This document shows, piece after piece, positions 1-8,000 of a stretch of 22,633 nt of DNA (position 1 is its first letter; each line of letters opens with the position of its first letter). The DNA is from Candidatus Baldrarchaeum yapensis. Its GTDB lineage: Archaea; Asgardarchaeota; Baldrarchaeia; Baldrarchaeales; Baldrarchaeaceae. The translations under genes were made by a program, and so were the position numbers. Location: NCBI GenBank assembly GCA_016840465.1, contig JAEOSH010000036.1, forward strand, positions 1-22,633, written 5' to 3'. Under the pieces are notes generated by a model. The model was not told where the DNA came from. It did not search any database and saw only the letters and a list, made by a program, of their open reading frames with translations.

Positions 1-174
1 ACTCTCTCCGATCAAGAGTATGGTCCGAAGTTCGAACCATTTGCGGAGATAATTGTAGATTGGGAATTACATCCGGTAATAATCTCGGAATCGCCAGTCC
101 TAGAAGAAGATGCGCTGAAGATGAAGGGAATCGTAGAATCCCTTATTAAGGCACGGGGTAAAGCAAAGAAGTAG
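1..174 (+). CDS. C-terminus of a TIM-barrel protein, endonuclease IV-like (5' truncated)
   Basis: An open frame runs from the first base to a TAG at 172-174 and gives the last 57 residues of a protein that starts outside the window. The fragment contains IISESPVLEEDALKMK, which resembles the last strand and helix of the xylose-isomerase-like/endonuclease IV (Nfo) fold, where an E-S-P segment precedes a D-x-L-K-x-K helix. The tail is lysine-rich (KARGKAKK). The next gene starts 31 nt downstream on the same strand, so co-transcription is possible. The family call rests on this short C-terminal pattern only; another TIM-barrel sugar-phosphate or AP endonuclease relative is equally possible. Confidence 0.5.
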   Translation, partial: TLSDQEYGPKFEPFAEIIVDWELHPVIISESPVLEEDALKMKGIVESLIKARGKAKK

Positions 175-205
175 TGGAAAGAACCGAACCCATGGAGATG
201 TAATT

Positions 206-1546
206 GTGATGAAAAACAAAAAGAGAGTTATCATAATGGGTGCCGCCGGTAGGGACTTCCACAATTTCAACGTTTTCTTCAGAAACAATGACGAATACGA
301 GGTCGTCGCATTCACCGCCGCTCAGATACCGTTTATCGAAAATAGAAAATACCCCGCCGAGTTGGCGGGACCAAAATATCCAAACGGCATACCAATATTT
401 CCTGAGGATAAACTGCCCGAACTGATAAAGAAATACAACGTCGATCAGGTAGTCCTCGCATATAGTGACCTCACCCATGAGGACGTTATGCATAAAGCCT
501 CCCTCGTTCTGGCATGTGGAGCCGATTTCGTTCTCCTAGGACCAAAATCCACGATGATTAAATCAAAGATTCCGGTTATAGCTGTTTGTGCTGTGAGAAC
601 CGGAGCCGGGAAGAGCACGGTGACTCGCAGAGTTTGCGACATTTTGAGAAATAGAGGCCTAAAGGTCGTCGTGGTCCGTCACCCAATGCCATACGGAGAC
701 CTTGTTAAACAGAAATGCCAGAGATTTGAAACCTTAGAGGATCTGGATAGGTATAACTGTACAATAGAAGAAAGAGAGGAATTTGAGCCGTTGATAGAGC
801 GGGGCTTGGTAGTATATGCCGGAGTAGACTATGAAGAAATACTCAAATCAATAGAACGCGAAAAACCAGACGTAATAGTATGGGATGGCGGAAATAACGA
901 CTTTCCCTTCTTTAAACCCGACCTGATGATAGTAGTTGCGGATCCCCATAGACCAGGACAAGAATTGAGTTCGTATCCAGGAGAAAGCAATGTTCGCATG
1001 GCAGATGTTGTCATAATAAATAAAGTCGACAGTGCTAGGCCGGAGGATGTCGAGACTGTTAAAAGGAACGTGAAAACGCTGGCACCAGATGCGGCCATTA
1101 TTGAGGCAGCCTCTCCAGTTTTCGTTGACGATCCAGATCTTATAAAGGGCAAAAGAGTCGCCGTCGTGGAAGATGGCCCGACAGTAACCCACGGCCATCT
1201 CGGATACGCGGCAGGATACGTCGCCGCAAAGAAATACAACGCTGCTGAAATAGTCGATCCACGACCTTATGCGGTTAGAACGATAAAAGAGGCCTACGAA
1301 AAGTATCCACACCTAAGGGAAGTTGTACCATCACTCGGCTATAGCCCAGAACAGATAAAAGATCTCGAAGAAACGTTGAATAACATTCCATGCGACACAA
1401 TCGTCGCCGGAACCCCCATAGACCTCAAGAGGATAATCAAAGTCGATAAACCAATCGTCCGCGTCAAATACGAACTTAAGGAAGTAAGCAAACCATCACT
1501 CGAGGACGTCATAGAGAGGTTCCTAGAAAGAATCGGAATGTCGTAG
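206..1546 (+). CDS. cpgS: COG2403-type P-loop GTPase, putative cyclic 2,3-diphosphoglycerate synthase
   Basis: The 446-residue protein has an N-terminal Rossmann-like segment (KRVIIMGAAGRDFHNFN, about residues 6-22), then a P-loop GAGKST at 133-138 inside AVCAVRTGAGKST. A DGGNND motif near residue 228 and an NKVD guanine-specificity motif near residue 272 follow. This order is that of COG2403, whose members are routinely annotated as cyclic 2,3-diphosphoglycerate synthetase, the ATP-dependent enzyme making the thermoprotective solute cDPG in Methanothermus. Length is close to that enzyme. Many COG2403 members in non-cDPG organisms have unproven function, so the family is secure and the reaction is not. 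The start may be GTG 206 or ATG 209; GGAG at 194-197 fits either. Confidence 0.8.
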   Translation: MMKNKKRVIIMGAAGRDFHNFNVFFRNNDEYEVVAFTAAQIPFIENRKYPAELAGPKYPNGIPIFPEDKLPELIKKYNVDQVVLAYSDLTHEDVMHKASLVLACGADFVLLGPKSTMIKSKIPVIAVCAVRTGAGKSTVTRRVCDILRNRGLKVVVVRHPMPYGDLVKQKCQRFETLEDLDRYNCTIEEREEFEPLIERGLVVYAGVDYEEILKSIEREKPDVIVWDGGNNDFPFFKPDLMIVVADPHRPGQELSSYPGESNVRMADVVIINKVDSARPEDVETVKRNVKTLAPDAAIIEAASPVFVDDPDLIKGKRVAVVEDGPTVTHGHLGYAAGYVAAKKYNAAEIVDPRPYAVRTIKEAYEKYPHLREVVPSLGYSPEQIKDLEETLNNIPCDTIVAGTPIDLKRIIKVDKPIVRVKYELKEVSKPSLEDVIERFLERIGMS

Positions 1547-1562
1547 AACATAATCAGAAAAG

Positions 1563-1570
1563 TTAAAAAG
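1563..1570 (+). promoter_or_regulatory. TATA box for tRNA-Arg(CCT)
   Basis: TTAAAAAG lies about 30 nt upstream of the first base of the tRNA, the usual distance for an archaeal box A. A run of six T at 1584-1589 between this box and the tRNA could also end the transcript of the upstream GTPase gene. Both are read by spacing and composition only. Confidence 0.4.
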
Positions 1571-1596
1571 GCTTTACACAATATTTTTTGATTAGC

Positions 1597-1691
1597 GGGC
1601 CCGTAGCCTAGCTTGGAAAGGGCACCGGCCTCCTATCTTGCTTCTGGAAGAGAGCCGGGGGTCGCGGGTTCAAATCCCGCCGGGCCCGCCA
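1597..1691 (+). tRNA. tRNA-Arg(CCT) with a 17-nt intron
   Basis: Acceptor strands GGGCCCG (1597-1603) and CGGGCCC (1681-1687) pair fully; discriminator G is 1688 and CCA is encoded at 1689-1691. The T-arm is GCGGG-TTCAAAT-CCCGC. The anticodon stem CCGGC (1625-1629) pairs with GCCGG (1654-1658). The loop is interrupted after position 37: C-T-CCT-A, intron about 1636-1652, then A38. TCTT and AAGA inside the intron can pair, consistent with a bulge-helix-bulge for the archaeal splicing endonuclease. The anticodon CCT reads AGG codons. The body resembles the two other tRNA-Arg genes here but differs in the D-arm. Confidence 0.88.
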
Positions 1692-1759
1692 CCTACAGTG
1701 AGCAGGTTGATTTCTTCATCAAGATTTCTTTTTAAGAATTTTGCTAAGTTAGTACTTCT

Positions 1760-1937
1760 GAAACTTCTTCTCGGAGAATGCGAAAGGTTTATGCGGCGCC
1801 TGCTGGCACTTAGCAGTATGAGATGCTGACATAACTTTACACAAGCGAAGCGCGCACCGATGGCGATCAAAATGCAGGACGACGGGCGCAGTATTTAAGT
1901 ATACCGGTGATCGTGGAGGCGCTCCCCCGCTCCATAG
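1760..1937 (-). repeat. Dispersed ~178-nt element, copy A (candidate ncRNA gene)
   Basis: This segment is homologous to 8223-8401 on the opposite strand. Block 1 (1760-1835 versus 8326-8401) is about 83% identical by hand alignment and block 2 (1880-1937 versus 8223-8280) about 76%. They are separated by 44 and 45 nt of weaker similarity. In block 2 almost every difference is a C/T or A/G transition. Both copies contain GCAGTATTTAAG; on the complementary strand this reads CTTAAATA, a good archaeal box A pointing towards block 1. Strand is assigned from that orientation, giving a possible transcript from about 1868 down to about 1750. No open frame is conserved. It could be a small RNA gene or a mobile-element relic. 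Confidence 0.6.
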
Positions 1938-2427
1938 TCACAACTATCAAGGCGACAATTACTCCGATCGTCAAGCTCCATGAAACATCAAATGTTAGAG
2001 CTCCAGATGTGCTTTGTAACTGCGGGTTGAGCTGATTGCTATATTACCTGTAACATCAAAAAGCTATCGCTTTGAATTGGACAGTTTTGCCTGCAGGCTG
2101 TCCTAATATTGTAGCGTAGCCTCGCATATATATTTCCACCTTTTGCATTCATTGTTATGTTTACCCAATACTACACCATCTAAACTATATGGGAGGAGTA
2201 CATTCTCCACACCACTACCAGCATCAGTTACATTACTGTAACTGTAACACTTTCCTTGGCTGTGGGTTTGTGAGGAGTATAGCTTAAGAGATTCGGAAGT
2301 GAGGCAAAAATTCTTTTTAAATTTTATTTGCGTTCGATATATTCTCCGATTGCCTAATAAAACGATTACCAAGGCAAGTAAGACCACGTTCTAGCGTGTG
2401 TTGGAACTGCCAAAGCTTAATTCAGAC
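1938..2427. other. Gene-free intergenic region with hairpins
   Basis: No convincing gene is seen. Similarity to the second element copy may continue weakly to about 1975. Two inverted repeats stand out: GGACAG (2079-2084) with CTGTCC (2098-2103) around an inner CCTGCAGG, and CAGTTAC (2225-2231) with GTAACTG (2238-2244), a 7-bp stem with a 6-nt loop. A 94-codon frame on the minus strand has no recognisable domain and looks accidental. Confidence 0.5.
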
Positions 2428-2455
2428 GCTTAAAAATATAGGATAAAATATCCTA
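2428..2455 (+). promoter_or_regulatory. Promoter with overlapping operator-like palindrome for the methyl-transfer operon
   Basis: A TATA-like box TTAAAAATATA (2430-2440) overlaps the perfect inverted repeat TAGGATA-AAA-TATCCTA (2439-2455). With a TSS about 25 nt downstream, the leader before the GTG at 2528 would be about 60 nt. A dimeric regulator on the palindrome would sit against the TATA-binding site, so repression with substrate-dependent release is a simple model. The palindrome was not seen at the other promoters in this window. Confidence 0.5.
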
Positions 2456-2527
2456 CCGAAAAAAAAGATAATTTCAACAATATTTAACTAGCGAAGATCT
2501 ATTTGCAACTAGTAGAGGTGGATATAC

Positions 2528-3175
2528 GTGTCTTCTAGCGAGGAGTTCGTAAATGCAATCTTGGAACTCGAGGAAGAGAAAGCGCTTAAAATAACTAGGG
2601 AAAGACTTGAAGCAGGAGAGGATCCCCTAAAGATCCTAGATGATCTTAAGGTTGTAGCTGAAAAAGTTGGAGAAAAATACGAGAAGGGAGAGTTTTTTGT
2701 GGCAGATCTCGTTATGGCTGGAGAGATCATGAAGGAAGTGAGCGAACTAGTTAGACCGAAGCTCAAAGAGCTCGGTAAAGCTAGAGAACCTATCGGAAAA
2801 TTTGTCATCGGTACGGTCGAGGGCGATATACATGATATTGGTAAAAATATTGTTGTAACTATGGCCGAGGCGGCTGGGTTCGAAGTCATTGACCTCGGAG
2901 TAGACGTTCCGCCGCAGAAATTCGTTGAGGCAATAAAGCAGCACAACCCGGATGTAGTTGGTATGTCAGGGCTACTAACATTGGCAATAGAATCGATGAA
3001 AAAGACGATAGATGCCATAAAGAATGCTGGGCTCAGAGATAAGGTTAAGATCATTATTGGCGGTGGAAGAGTGGATGAATATGCAAAAGAATATACGGGT
3101 GCAGATGCGTGGACAAATGATGCAGCAACAGGAATAAGAATAATGTTAGGATGGGTGGGAGGAAAGAAGGTTTAG
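2528..3175 (+). CDS. Corrinoid (B12-binding) methyl-carrier protein, MtoC/MtaC-like
   Basis: The 215-residue protein has the two-domain layout of methyltransferase corrinoid proteins: a helical cap domain (about 1-85) and a Rossmann B12-binding domain (about 90-213). The DxHxxG motif is in GDIHDIGKNIV, with His102 as the expected lower cobalt ligand. SGLL near 147 and GGGRVDEY near 178 complete the cofactor site. It should carry the methyl group on cobalt between the substrate-specific methyltransferase and the MtrH-like enzyme. The start is GTG, set by GAGGTG at 2515-2520. It is the first gene of the operon; GAGGTG beginning on its stop codon serves the next gene. Family certainty is high; the substrate class cannot be told from this protein. 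Confidence 0.93.
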   Translation: MSSSEEFVNAILELEEEKALKITRERLEAGEDPLKILDDLKVVAEKVGEKYEKGEFFVADLVMAGEIMKEVSELVRPKLKELGKAREPIGKFVIGTVEGDIHDIGKNIVVTMAEAAGFEVIDLGVDVPPQKFVEAIKQHNPDVVGMSGLLTLAIESMKKTIDAIKNAGLRDKVKIIIGGGRVDEYAKEYTGADAWTNDAATGIRIMLGWVGGKKV

Positions 3176-3186
3176 AGGTGAGCTTA

Positions 3187-4470
3187 ATGGGTGTTAATAA
3201 GGAACCAATAGATGTTTTAATTGAAAGACAGCAAAAAGAACCTGAAACAGTAGCTAAAGAGAGGCTGGACATTATTCTCAAGGCTGTTGAACTGAAGGTT
3301 CCAAGCAGAGTTCCCATAAGTGGATTAGGAGGAGACATAATGGCTTACTATAATGGCAAAACATGGTACGATGTGTGCTACGACTTCGAAAAAGCTCGTG
3401 AAGCCGTACTTAGTTTTGCTAAAAACTTTCCACAAGACTTCCCATTTATCTTAGCTCCATACGGCCTTGAAGGATTTATCTTTGCATTGGCGTTTTCAGA
3501 CTTTCCTGACTTTTCAAACATTATAAGGTTCTTGACAGGCCCTGTACATGATATAATTAAGGATAAGTGGTCTAGGTGGCCTGGAAGAGAACTTAGAGAG
3601 CATCAACATCCCCAGTTCCTTGGCGGAGAGTTCATGAAGCCAGAAGAGTATAAGCAGCTTATCGATGACCCTCTCAAGTTTATTCACGATGTTGTATTTC
3701 CAAGAGCTTGCCCAGGTCTCGGGAAGCCTAAGTCACCACAGTGGAATGGAACACTAATTAGGATAGGCTTAACACTACAGAGAGTTGCATCGTTCCAAGG
3801 AGCACTCTTCCAAGAACTCGGAAAACTCGGTTACCCTGCCATACCTATGACGTCGGCATATTCACCTGCTGACATCATAGGTGACTTCCTTAGACATCCA
3901 ACCGGCGCTATGCTTGATATGAGAAGACATCCGGACGACTTCAAAGCTGCATGCGAAGCACTAATTGAGCATATACTGAAAGTGGCTACAGCAATCCCTC
4001 CAACACCACCACTAACGATAAGCTTCATACCGTTGCATCTTAACGAGATGCTTTCACCTAAACTGTACAACGAATTCTACTGGCCATATCTAAAGAAAGT
4101 GATATTGGAACTCGTCAATAAGGGCTACAAGATGTTCATATTCTTTGAGGGTGACCACACGCCGCATGTAGATACAATACTTGAACTGCCTAAAGGTTGG
4201 GGCGTGGCGTGGTTTGAGAGGCCTAGAGATTTTATAAAAGATGTTTGGGAGAAGTTGAAGGGCCATACATGTGTTATGGGCGGAGTACCAACAAACCTAC
4301 TGGTCGGAGGAACGCCAGAAAAGATTGAAGAATACGTGAAGAACTTACTTAACCAGACCAAATCAGAAGGTGGGTTCATACTATCGACAGGTGTAGCCGA
4401 GTTACCCAAGGAGACACCTAAACAGAATATAAGAGCTTATATAAACGCAGCTCTAAAATATGGAGAATAG
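3187..4470 (+). CDS. UroD-fold corrinoid methyltransferase 1 (MtoB-like)
   Basis: The 427-residue protein belongs to the uroporphyrinogen decarboxylase/cobamide methyltransferase superfamily: RVPISGLGG near the N-terminus, a TIM-barrel pattern, and the C-terminal MGGVPTNLLVGGTPEKIEEYV. In coenzyme M methyltransferases (MtaA/MtbA) the zinc site is H-x-C plus a later Cys; here that place reads FFEGDHTPH and no Cys takes the H-x-C position. It is thus unlikely to be a CoM methyltransferase and better fits the O-demethylase (MtoB/MtvB/OdmB) side, inferred from cluster context. The ATG at 3187 is chosen because GAGGTG at 3175-3180 lies 6 nt upstream; an ATG at 3151 would overlap the corrinoid gene. 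Residues 280-304 are encoded by a tract identical in the paralog at 5674. Confidence 0.85.
   Translation: MGVNKEPIDVLIERQQKEPETVAKERLDIILKAVELKVPSRVPISGLGGDIMAYYNGKTWYDVCYDFEKAREAVLSFAKNFPQDFPFILAPYGLEGFIFALAFSDFPDFSNIIRFLTGPVHDIIKDKWSRWPGRELREHQHPQFLGGEFMKPEEYKQLIDDPLKFIHDVVFPRACPGLGKPKSPQWNGTLIRIGLTLQRVASFQGALFQELGKLGYPAIPMTSAYSPADIIGDFLRHPTGAMLDMRRHPDDFKAACEALIEHILKVATAIPPTPPLTISFIPLHLNEMLSPKLYNEFYWPYLKKVILELVNKGYKMFIFFEGDHTPHVDTILELPKGWGVAWFERPRDFIKDVWEKLKGHTCVMGGVPTNLLVGGTPEKIEEYVKNLLNQTKSEGGFILSTGVAELPKETPKQNIRAYINAALKYGE
4024..4097 (+). repeat. 74-nt tract identical to 6514-6587 (copy 1)
   Basis: All 74 bases match the tract in the second UroD gene, including every synonymous site, while sequence on both sides diverges at once. 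It encodes FIPLHLNEMLSPKLYNEF and the following WPYLKK. Directed gene conversion between the paralogs is the simplest explanation. Confidence 0.9.
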
Positions 4471-4482
4471 GAGGTAAGTCTT

Positions 4483-5667
4483 ATGAGTGAGGTAGAAACA
4501 AAACCCCAGCCTCCAGTTAAGCCGAGTATACTACCAATAATTTTGCTCACTATTTCGTCATTCATTGGTGGTGCCGGCTTCGGTATCTATGCCCCCCTAA
4601 TTCCGTTACATGCTCTTGAGCTCGGAGCTCCACCAGCAATAGCTACAGCTACTGTTATGGCGCTTCCATCAATACTAGCTGTCATCGTTCTGCTTCCCGC
4701 AAGTATCTATGCCGACAAGTCCGGTAGGAGAAAGGAGCTTCTAATAGTAGCATTAGCTCTCGCCACAATCTGTAACTTGCTACTGGGTTTTGCTCGAGGC
4801 TGGGTGGAACTCGCAATTTACAGGACGATAAGTGGGTTGGTATTTGCTTTTCTGTCGTTGTATATGGCTATAGGCGTCCTCATAGCCCCTCCAGAGAAAC
4901 GTGGAACTGTGCTCGCTGTACTTGCAGGTTCTGGTATGCTCGGTATGGGCGTATCGCAATTATTTGCTGGTTCACTCTACAGCATACTCGGTGGATACCA
5001 ACCAATATACCTTCTAGCAGCTGGTTTATCACTTATCAGCTTACTATTACTGCTACCTGTTGAAGCACCTCCTGTTAAACTTCCAGCAATGAGTCTAACC
5101 GATGCTGGGAAAGTTCTGAGAACTCGTGGTGTATACTGGGTCGCTGTGAGCCTGTTCATCTATCTATGTGGATGGAACCTCATGTACCCATCGCTATCAA
5201 TAATATTGACTGAAATCTACGAGGCCCCCGTTTGGATAGCTTCGATAGCATTTGCTGTTGCATCCATCATGCTGGGTGCAGGAACTTACATATGGGGTCC
5301 CGTAATAGACAAAATCGGTGGCAGAAAATCACTGATATCCGCTATTCTCGCATCAGCTATATTTACATTCGTAATGATTCCCACTTTAGGCTTCATGTGG
5401 GCATTCATCATATTGTTCTGGATAGTTACGGTGTTTGGCGTTGTCGGTGCGCCAGGTTCTACCTATGTGGCAACAAAAAGTGTTAAACAAGAATATGCCT
5501 CGATAGCAACAGCTGTACAGTTCGTATTCCTAAGCTTAGCCAGCGTAATCGGAGGCTTTGCAGCAGGAGCGCTCTTAGCTTCACTAGGATTAAGCTATAC
5601 ATTGCTGATAGCTGCTGTTATAGAACTGGTTGGAGGAATAATGATGTTCGGAGTACCAGAGGTGTAA
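4483..5667 (+). CDS. Major facilitator superfamily transporter
   Basis: This 394-residue protein has about 12 hydrophobic segments and the MFS loop 2-3 signature YADKSGRRKE near residue 80, with a related but looser copy DKIGGRKS after helix 8. It is membrane-embedded, with a soluble N-terminus rich in Pro and Lys. AGGAGGTAAG directly after the upstream stop fixes the ATG at 4483. It lies between the two UroD-fold methyltransferase genes, 12 nt after the first and 6 nt before the second, so it is almost certainly co-expressed. Uptake of the methylated substrate, or export of the demethylated product, is the natural inference; the sequence gives no substrate. Confidence 0.9.
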   Translation: MSEVETKPQPPVKPSILPIILLTISSFIGGAGFGIYAPLIPLHALELGAPPAIATATVMALPSILAVIVLLPASIYADKSGRRKELLIVALALATICNLLLGFARGWVELAIYRTISGLVFAFLSLYMAIGVLIAPPEKRGTVLAVLAGSGMLGMGVSQLFAGSLYSILGGYQPIYLLAAGLSLISLLLLLPVEAPPVKLPAMSLTDAGKVLRTRGVYWVAVSLFIYLCGWNLMYPSLSIILTEIYEAPVWIASIAFAVASIMLGAGTYIWGPVIDKIGGRKSLISAILASAIFTFVMIPTLGFMWAFIILFWIVTVFGVVGAPGSTYVATKSVKQEYASIATAVQFVFLSLASVIGGFAAGALLASLGLSYTLLIAAVIELVGGIMMFGVPEV

Positions 5668-5673
5668 CCTCTG

Positions 5674-6960
5674 ATGCAAAAGACGGTGGAAGAACTTTAT
5701 CGTGAAAGGCTTGAGAGATTCGAGAAAGCTGCAAAAAACCAGAAACCGGATAGAGTGCCCTTCATGCCGGCATTTACATATTTTCCAGCTCGATATGCTG
5801 GTATAACATATCACGAATATTCTTTCAACTATAATAAGTTCGTTGAAGCTGTTCTAAAGGTATATAAGGACTTCGACTTTGATTTGGCGGGATTCGTGGC
5901 ACCTGGAACAGGTATACCAGGACCTTTAGGTTTCCCAATAATATTTGTTAGGGAGTTTCCAGAACTTCTCACCACCATACCAGTTTTTGCAGGACCTGCG
6001 CACGATATTCTGGGCGATAAGTATACTAAGTGGCCTGGTAGGGAGCTGGATGTAAATAAACCCTCTCAGATAGCCTATGTAGATGCACCGTACATGACTG
6101 TTGAGGAATACAGGGAGCTCGCAGAAAACCCAGTAAAATTTCTAATAGAGAAAATCGTACCAAGAGTCTACAGAAACCTCTCAAAGCCGGGAACACCACA
6201 ATATATAGCTACGTTGGTAAAACTTGGCATGGAATCGTTGAAATTCGGTGCGGTAATGCAACAACTGGTCATGGAACTCAGGAAAATAGGTTATCCTATG
6301 CTTCCATTCTCTTTTTCAACAACTCCACTAGATTATATAGGTGATAATTTAAGATGTCCACATAACTACATACTCGTAGACATACACAGAGTGCCAGAAG
6401 ACGTGAAAAGTGCAACTGAAGCACTTCTGCCATACCTAATAGAACTAGGTTTAAAAGCTGTACCTCCACCGGAGATTAGAAAGAAACTCTACGGCACAGA
6501 ACTCTGTACAATATTCATACCGTTGCATCTTAACGAGATGCTTTCACCTAAACTGTACAACGAATTCTACTGGCCATATCTAAAGAAGCAAATAGTAGAA
6601 TTCCATAAAGCTGGTCTTATATCGTGGGTATTCTTTGAGGGCGACCATACACCACACCTGGAGACATTGCTGGAGGTGCCGAAAGGTAGTGTAATAGCGT
6701 ATTTCGAGAAAACCGATCTTAGGAAAGCCAGAGAGGTGTTAGGGGACCATGTCGTTATCATGGGTGGATTACCACCAGCACTTCTTGTGCTCGGAACACC
6801 AGAAAAAGTCTATGAAGAAGCGTGTAAGTTACTTAACGATGTTAAGGAGCCAGGAGGCTTCATAATGGCGGGTAGCGGTGTGACTGGTATACCAGATGAA
6901 ACAAAACCAGAAAACCTGAGGGCTCTTATAGAAGCAGTGAAGAAATGTGGAACTTATTGA
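5674..6960 (+). CDS. UroD-fold corrinoid methyltransferase 2 (MtoB-like)
   Basis: This 428-residue paralog of the gene at 3187 has the same landmarks: DRVPFMPAF near residue 28, GPAHDILGDKYTKWPGREL near 108, FFEGDHTPH near 321, and MGGLPPALLVLGTPEKVYEE near 360. It also lacks the H-x-C zinc motif of CoM methyltransferases. Outside the 74-nt identical tract (residues 281-305) the two proteins are clearly diverged, so they are old duplicates probably acting on different methyl donors or forming a pair. ATG 5674 follows the transporter stop by 6 nt; its GAGGTG (5659-5664) lies inside the end of the transporter gene, which suggests translational coupling. Confidence 0.85.
   Translation: MQKTVEELYRERLERFEKAAKNQKPDRVPFMPAFTYFPARYAGITYHEYSFNYNKFVEAVLKVYKDFDFDLAGFVAPGTGIPGPLGFPIIFVREFPELLTTIPVFAGPAHDILGDKYTKWPGRELDVNKPSQIAYVDAPYMTVEEYRELAENPVKFLIEKIVPRVYRNLSKPGTPQYIATLVKLGMESLKFGAVMQQLVMELRKIGYPMLPFSFSTTPLDYIGDNLRCPHNYILVDIHRVPEDVKSATEALLPYLIELGLKAVPPPEIRKKLYGTELCTIFIPLHLNEMLSPKLYNEFYWPYLKKQIVEFHKAGLISWVFFEGDHTPHLETLLEVPKGSVIAYFEKTDLRKAREVLGDHVVIMGGLPPALLVLGTPEKVYEEACKLLNDVKEPGGFIMAGSGVTGIPDETKPENLRALIEAVKKCGTY
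6514..6587 (+). repeat. 74-nt tract identical to 4024-4097 (copy 2)
   Basis: This is the second copy of the identical tract described at 4024. Immediately downstream, the equivalent FFEGDHTPH codons differ between the genes at several third positions, so the identity is an island and not a sign of recent whole-gene duplication. Confidence 0.9.
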
Positions 6961-7016
6961 AGTAAAATGGTGAAGCATTAAACTTAACAATACAAAACTG
7001 AAATAATGTCGGCAAG

Positions 7017-7025
7017 TTTTAAATA
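7017..7025 (+). promoter_or_regulatory. Possible internal promoter before the first mtrH-like gene
   Basis: TTTTAAATA in the 86-nt gap after the second UroD gene matches an archaeal box A. A start 25 nt downstream would fall at or near the ATG at 7047, giving a very short leader. Because a strong ribosome binding site also precedes that ATG, both operon readthrough and a separate transcript are possible. Confidence 0.35.
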
Positions 7026-7046
7026 TTTGTGAAAGGAAGTGATCAG

Positions 7047-7955
7047 ATGTTTAAGTTTGAAAAAGAACAAAAGATATTTGATATATGTGGCGTGAAGATT
7101 GGCGGCCAGCCAGGGGAGTTACCTACAGTTATGATTGGAAGCATTTTCTACCATAAACATAAAATTGTAGAAAACGAGAAGACAGGTGAATTTGACAAGA
7201 AAAAGGCGGAAGAACTTTTGAAAAAAGAAGAAGAACTAATGGATAAAACCGGGAATCCTAGGATCGTCGATGTTTGTGCTTCTTATCCTGAAGCCTTCCC
7301 AAAATTCATCGATTTCGTTGCAAGTATAATTGATGGACCATTCCTCATCGATGGTGCAACCGAAGACGCGAGAATTGCGGGAGCAAAATATGTCGAGGAA
7401 GTGGGTTTAGCTAACCGCGTCATATACAACTCCATTACGCCCCACATAAAGGAAAGGGAAATCACAGCACTAAAAGAGTCAAAAATCAAATCTGCAATAC
7501 TACTTACATTAAACACAAGAAACCCCACAATATCCGGAAGACTAGAAGCCCTAGAAGAACTTCTAAAAATAGTAGGCGAAATAGGAATCGAGAAACCCTT
7601 AGTGGATACAACCGTCCTAGACATCCCGGATCCGGGTCCAGTAAGCAAAGCAATATACAGAGTTAAGGAAAAATATGGACTACCAGCTGGAGCAGGAATA
7701 CACAACGCTATAGACAGATGGAGAGAAAGAGCGAAACTAGATCCATATAAATATGCTTTGGCCAGTAGCGTTGCATATGTAACATCAATCATAATGGGCG
7801 CCGACTTCGTCCTATACGGCCCGATAGAAAATGCTCCAGAGGCATACTTCGCCGTATCACTAGCTGACGCATACGTATCATACAGCATGAGACAAGAATA
7901 CCGCTTACGACCACTAACACAAAACCACCCAATATTCAAAATATTTAGAAGATAA
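7047..7955 (+). CDS. MtrH-like corrinoid:tetrahydropterin methyltransferase 1 (MtoA-like)
   Basis: The 302-residue protein is a clear MtrH-family member: FDICGVKIGGQPGELPT at the N-terminus, GSIFYHKHKIV, GNPRIVDVCASYP, and the C-terminal GLPAGAGIHNAIDRW. In methanogens MtrH is the soluble subunit of the Mtr complex that exchanges methyl groups with tetrahydromethanopterin. Stand-alone copies beside corrinoid and UroD genes, as here, act as the second methyltransferase (MtoA/MtvA type). No other Mtr subunit is present in the window. The ATG at 7047 is preferred to the GTG at 7029 because GGAAGTGATC at 7035-7044 is a near-perfect ribosome binding site. It is the last gene of the operon and is followed by a hairpin terminator. 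Confidence 0.92.
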   Translation: MFKFEKEQKIFDICGVKIGGQPGELPTVMIGSIFYHKHKIVENEKTGEFDKKKAEELLKKEEELMDKTGNPRIVDVCASYPEAFPKFIDFVASIIDGPFLIDGATEDARIAGAKYVEEVGLANRVIYNSITPHIKEREITALKESKIKSAILLTLNTRNPTISGRLEALEELLKIVGEIGIEKPLVDTTVLDIPDPGPVSKAIYRVKEKYGLPAGAGIHNAIDRWRERAKLDPYKYALASSVAYVTSIIMGADFVLYGPIENAPEAYFAVSLADAYVSYSMRQEYRLRPLTQNHPIFKIFRR

Positions 7956-7960
7956 GCGAG

Positions 7961-8000
7961 GCCATTTTGTGATTTTACAAAAGGCAATTTTCTTTTATTT
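7961..8000 (+). terminator. Hairpin plus T-rich terminator after the methyl-transfer operon
   Basis: GCCATTTTGT (7961-7970) pairs with ACAAAAGGC (7977-7985), a 9-bp stem with one bulged A and a 6-nt loop. T-rich AATTTTCTTTTATTT follows. It starts 5 nt after the stop of the mtrH-like gene, so it marks the operon end. The T-run alone may be what the archaeal polymerase recognises. Confidence 0.6.

Noticed and set aside
2103-2387. 94-codon minus-strand frame in the 1692-2527 gap
   Set aside because: It starts at GTG without a ribosome binding site, has no recognisable domain, and overlaps hairpins in a non-coding stretch.
3151-3186. Upstream ATG as start of the first UroD gene
   Set aside because: It would overlap the corrinoid gene and lacks a ribosome binding site, whereas GAGGTG sits 6 nt before ATG 3187.
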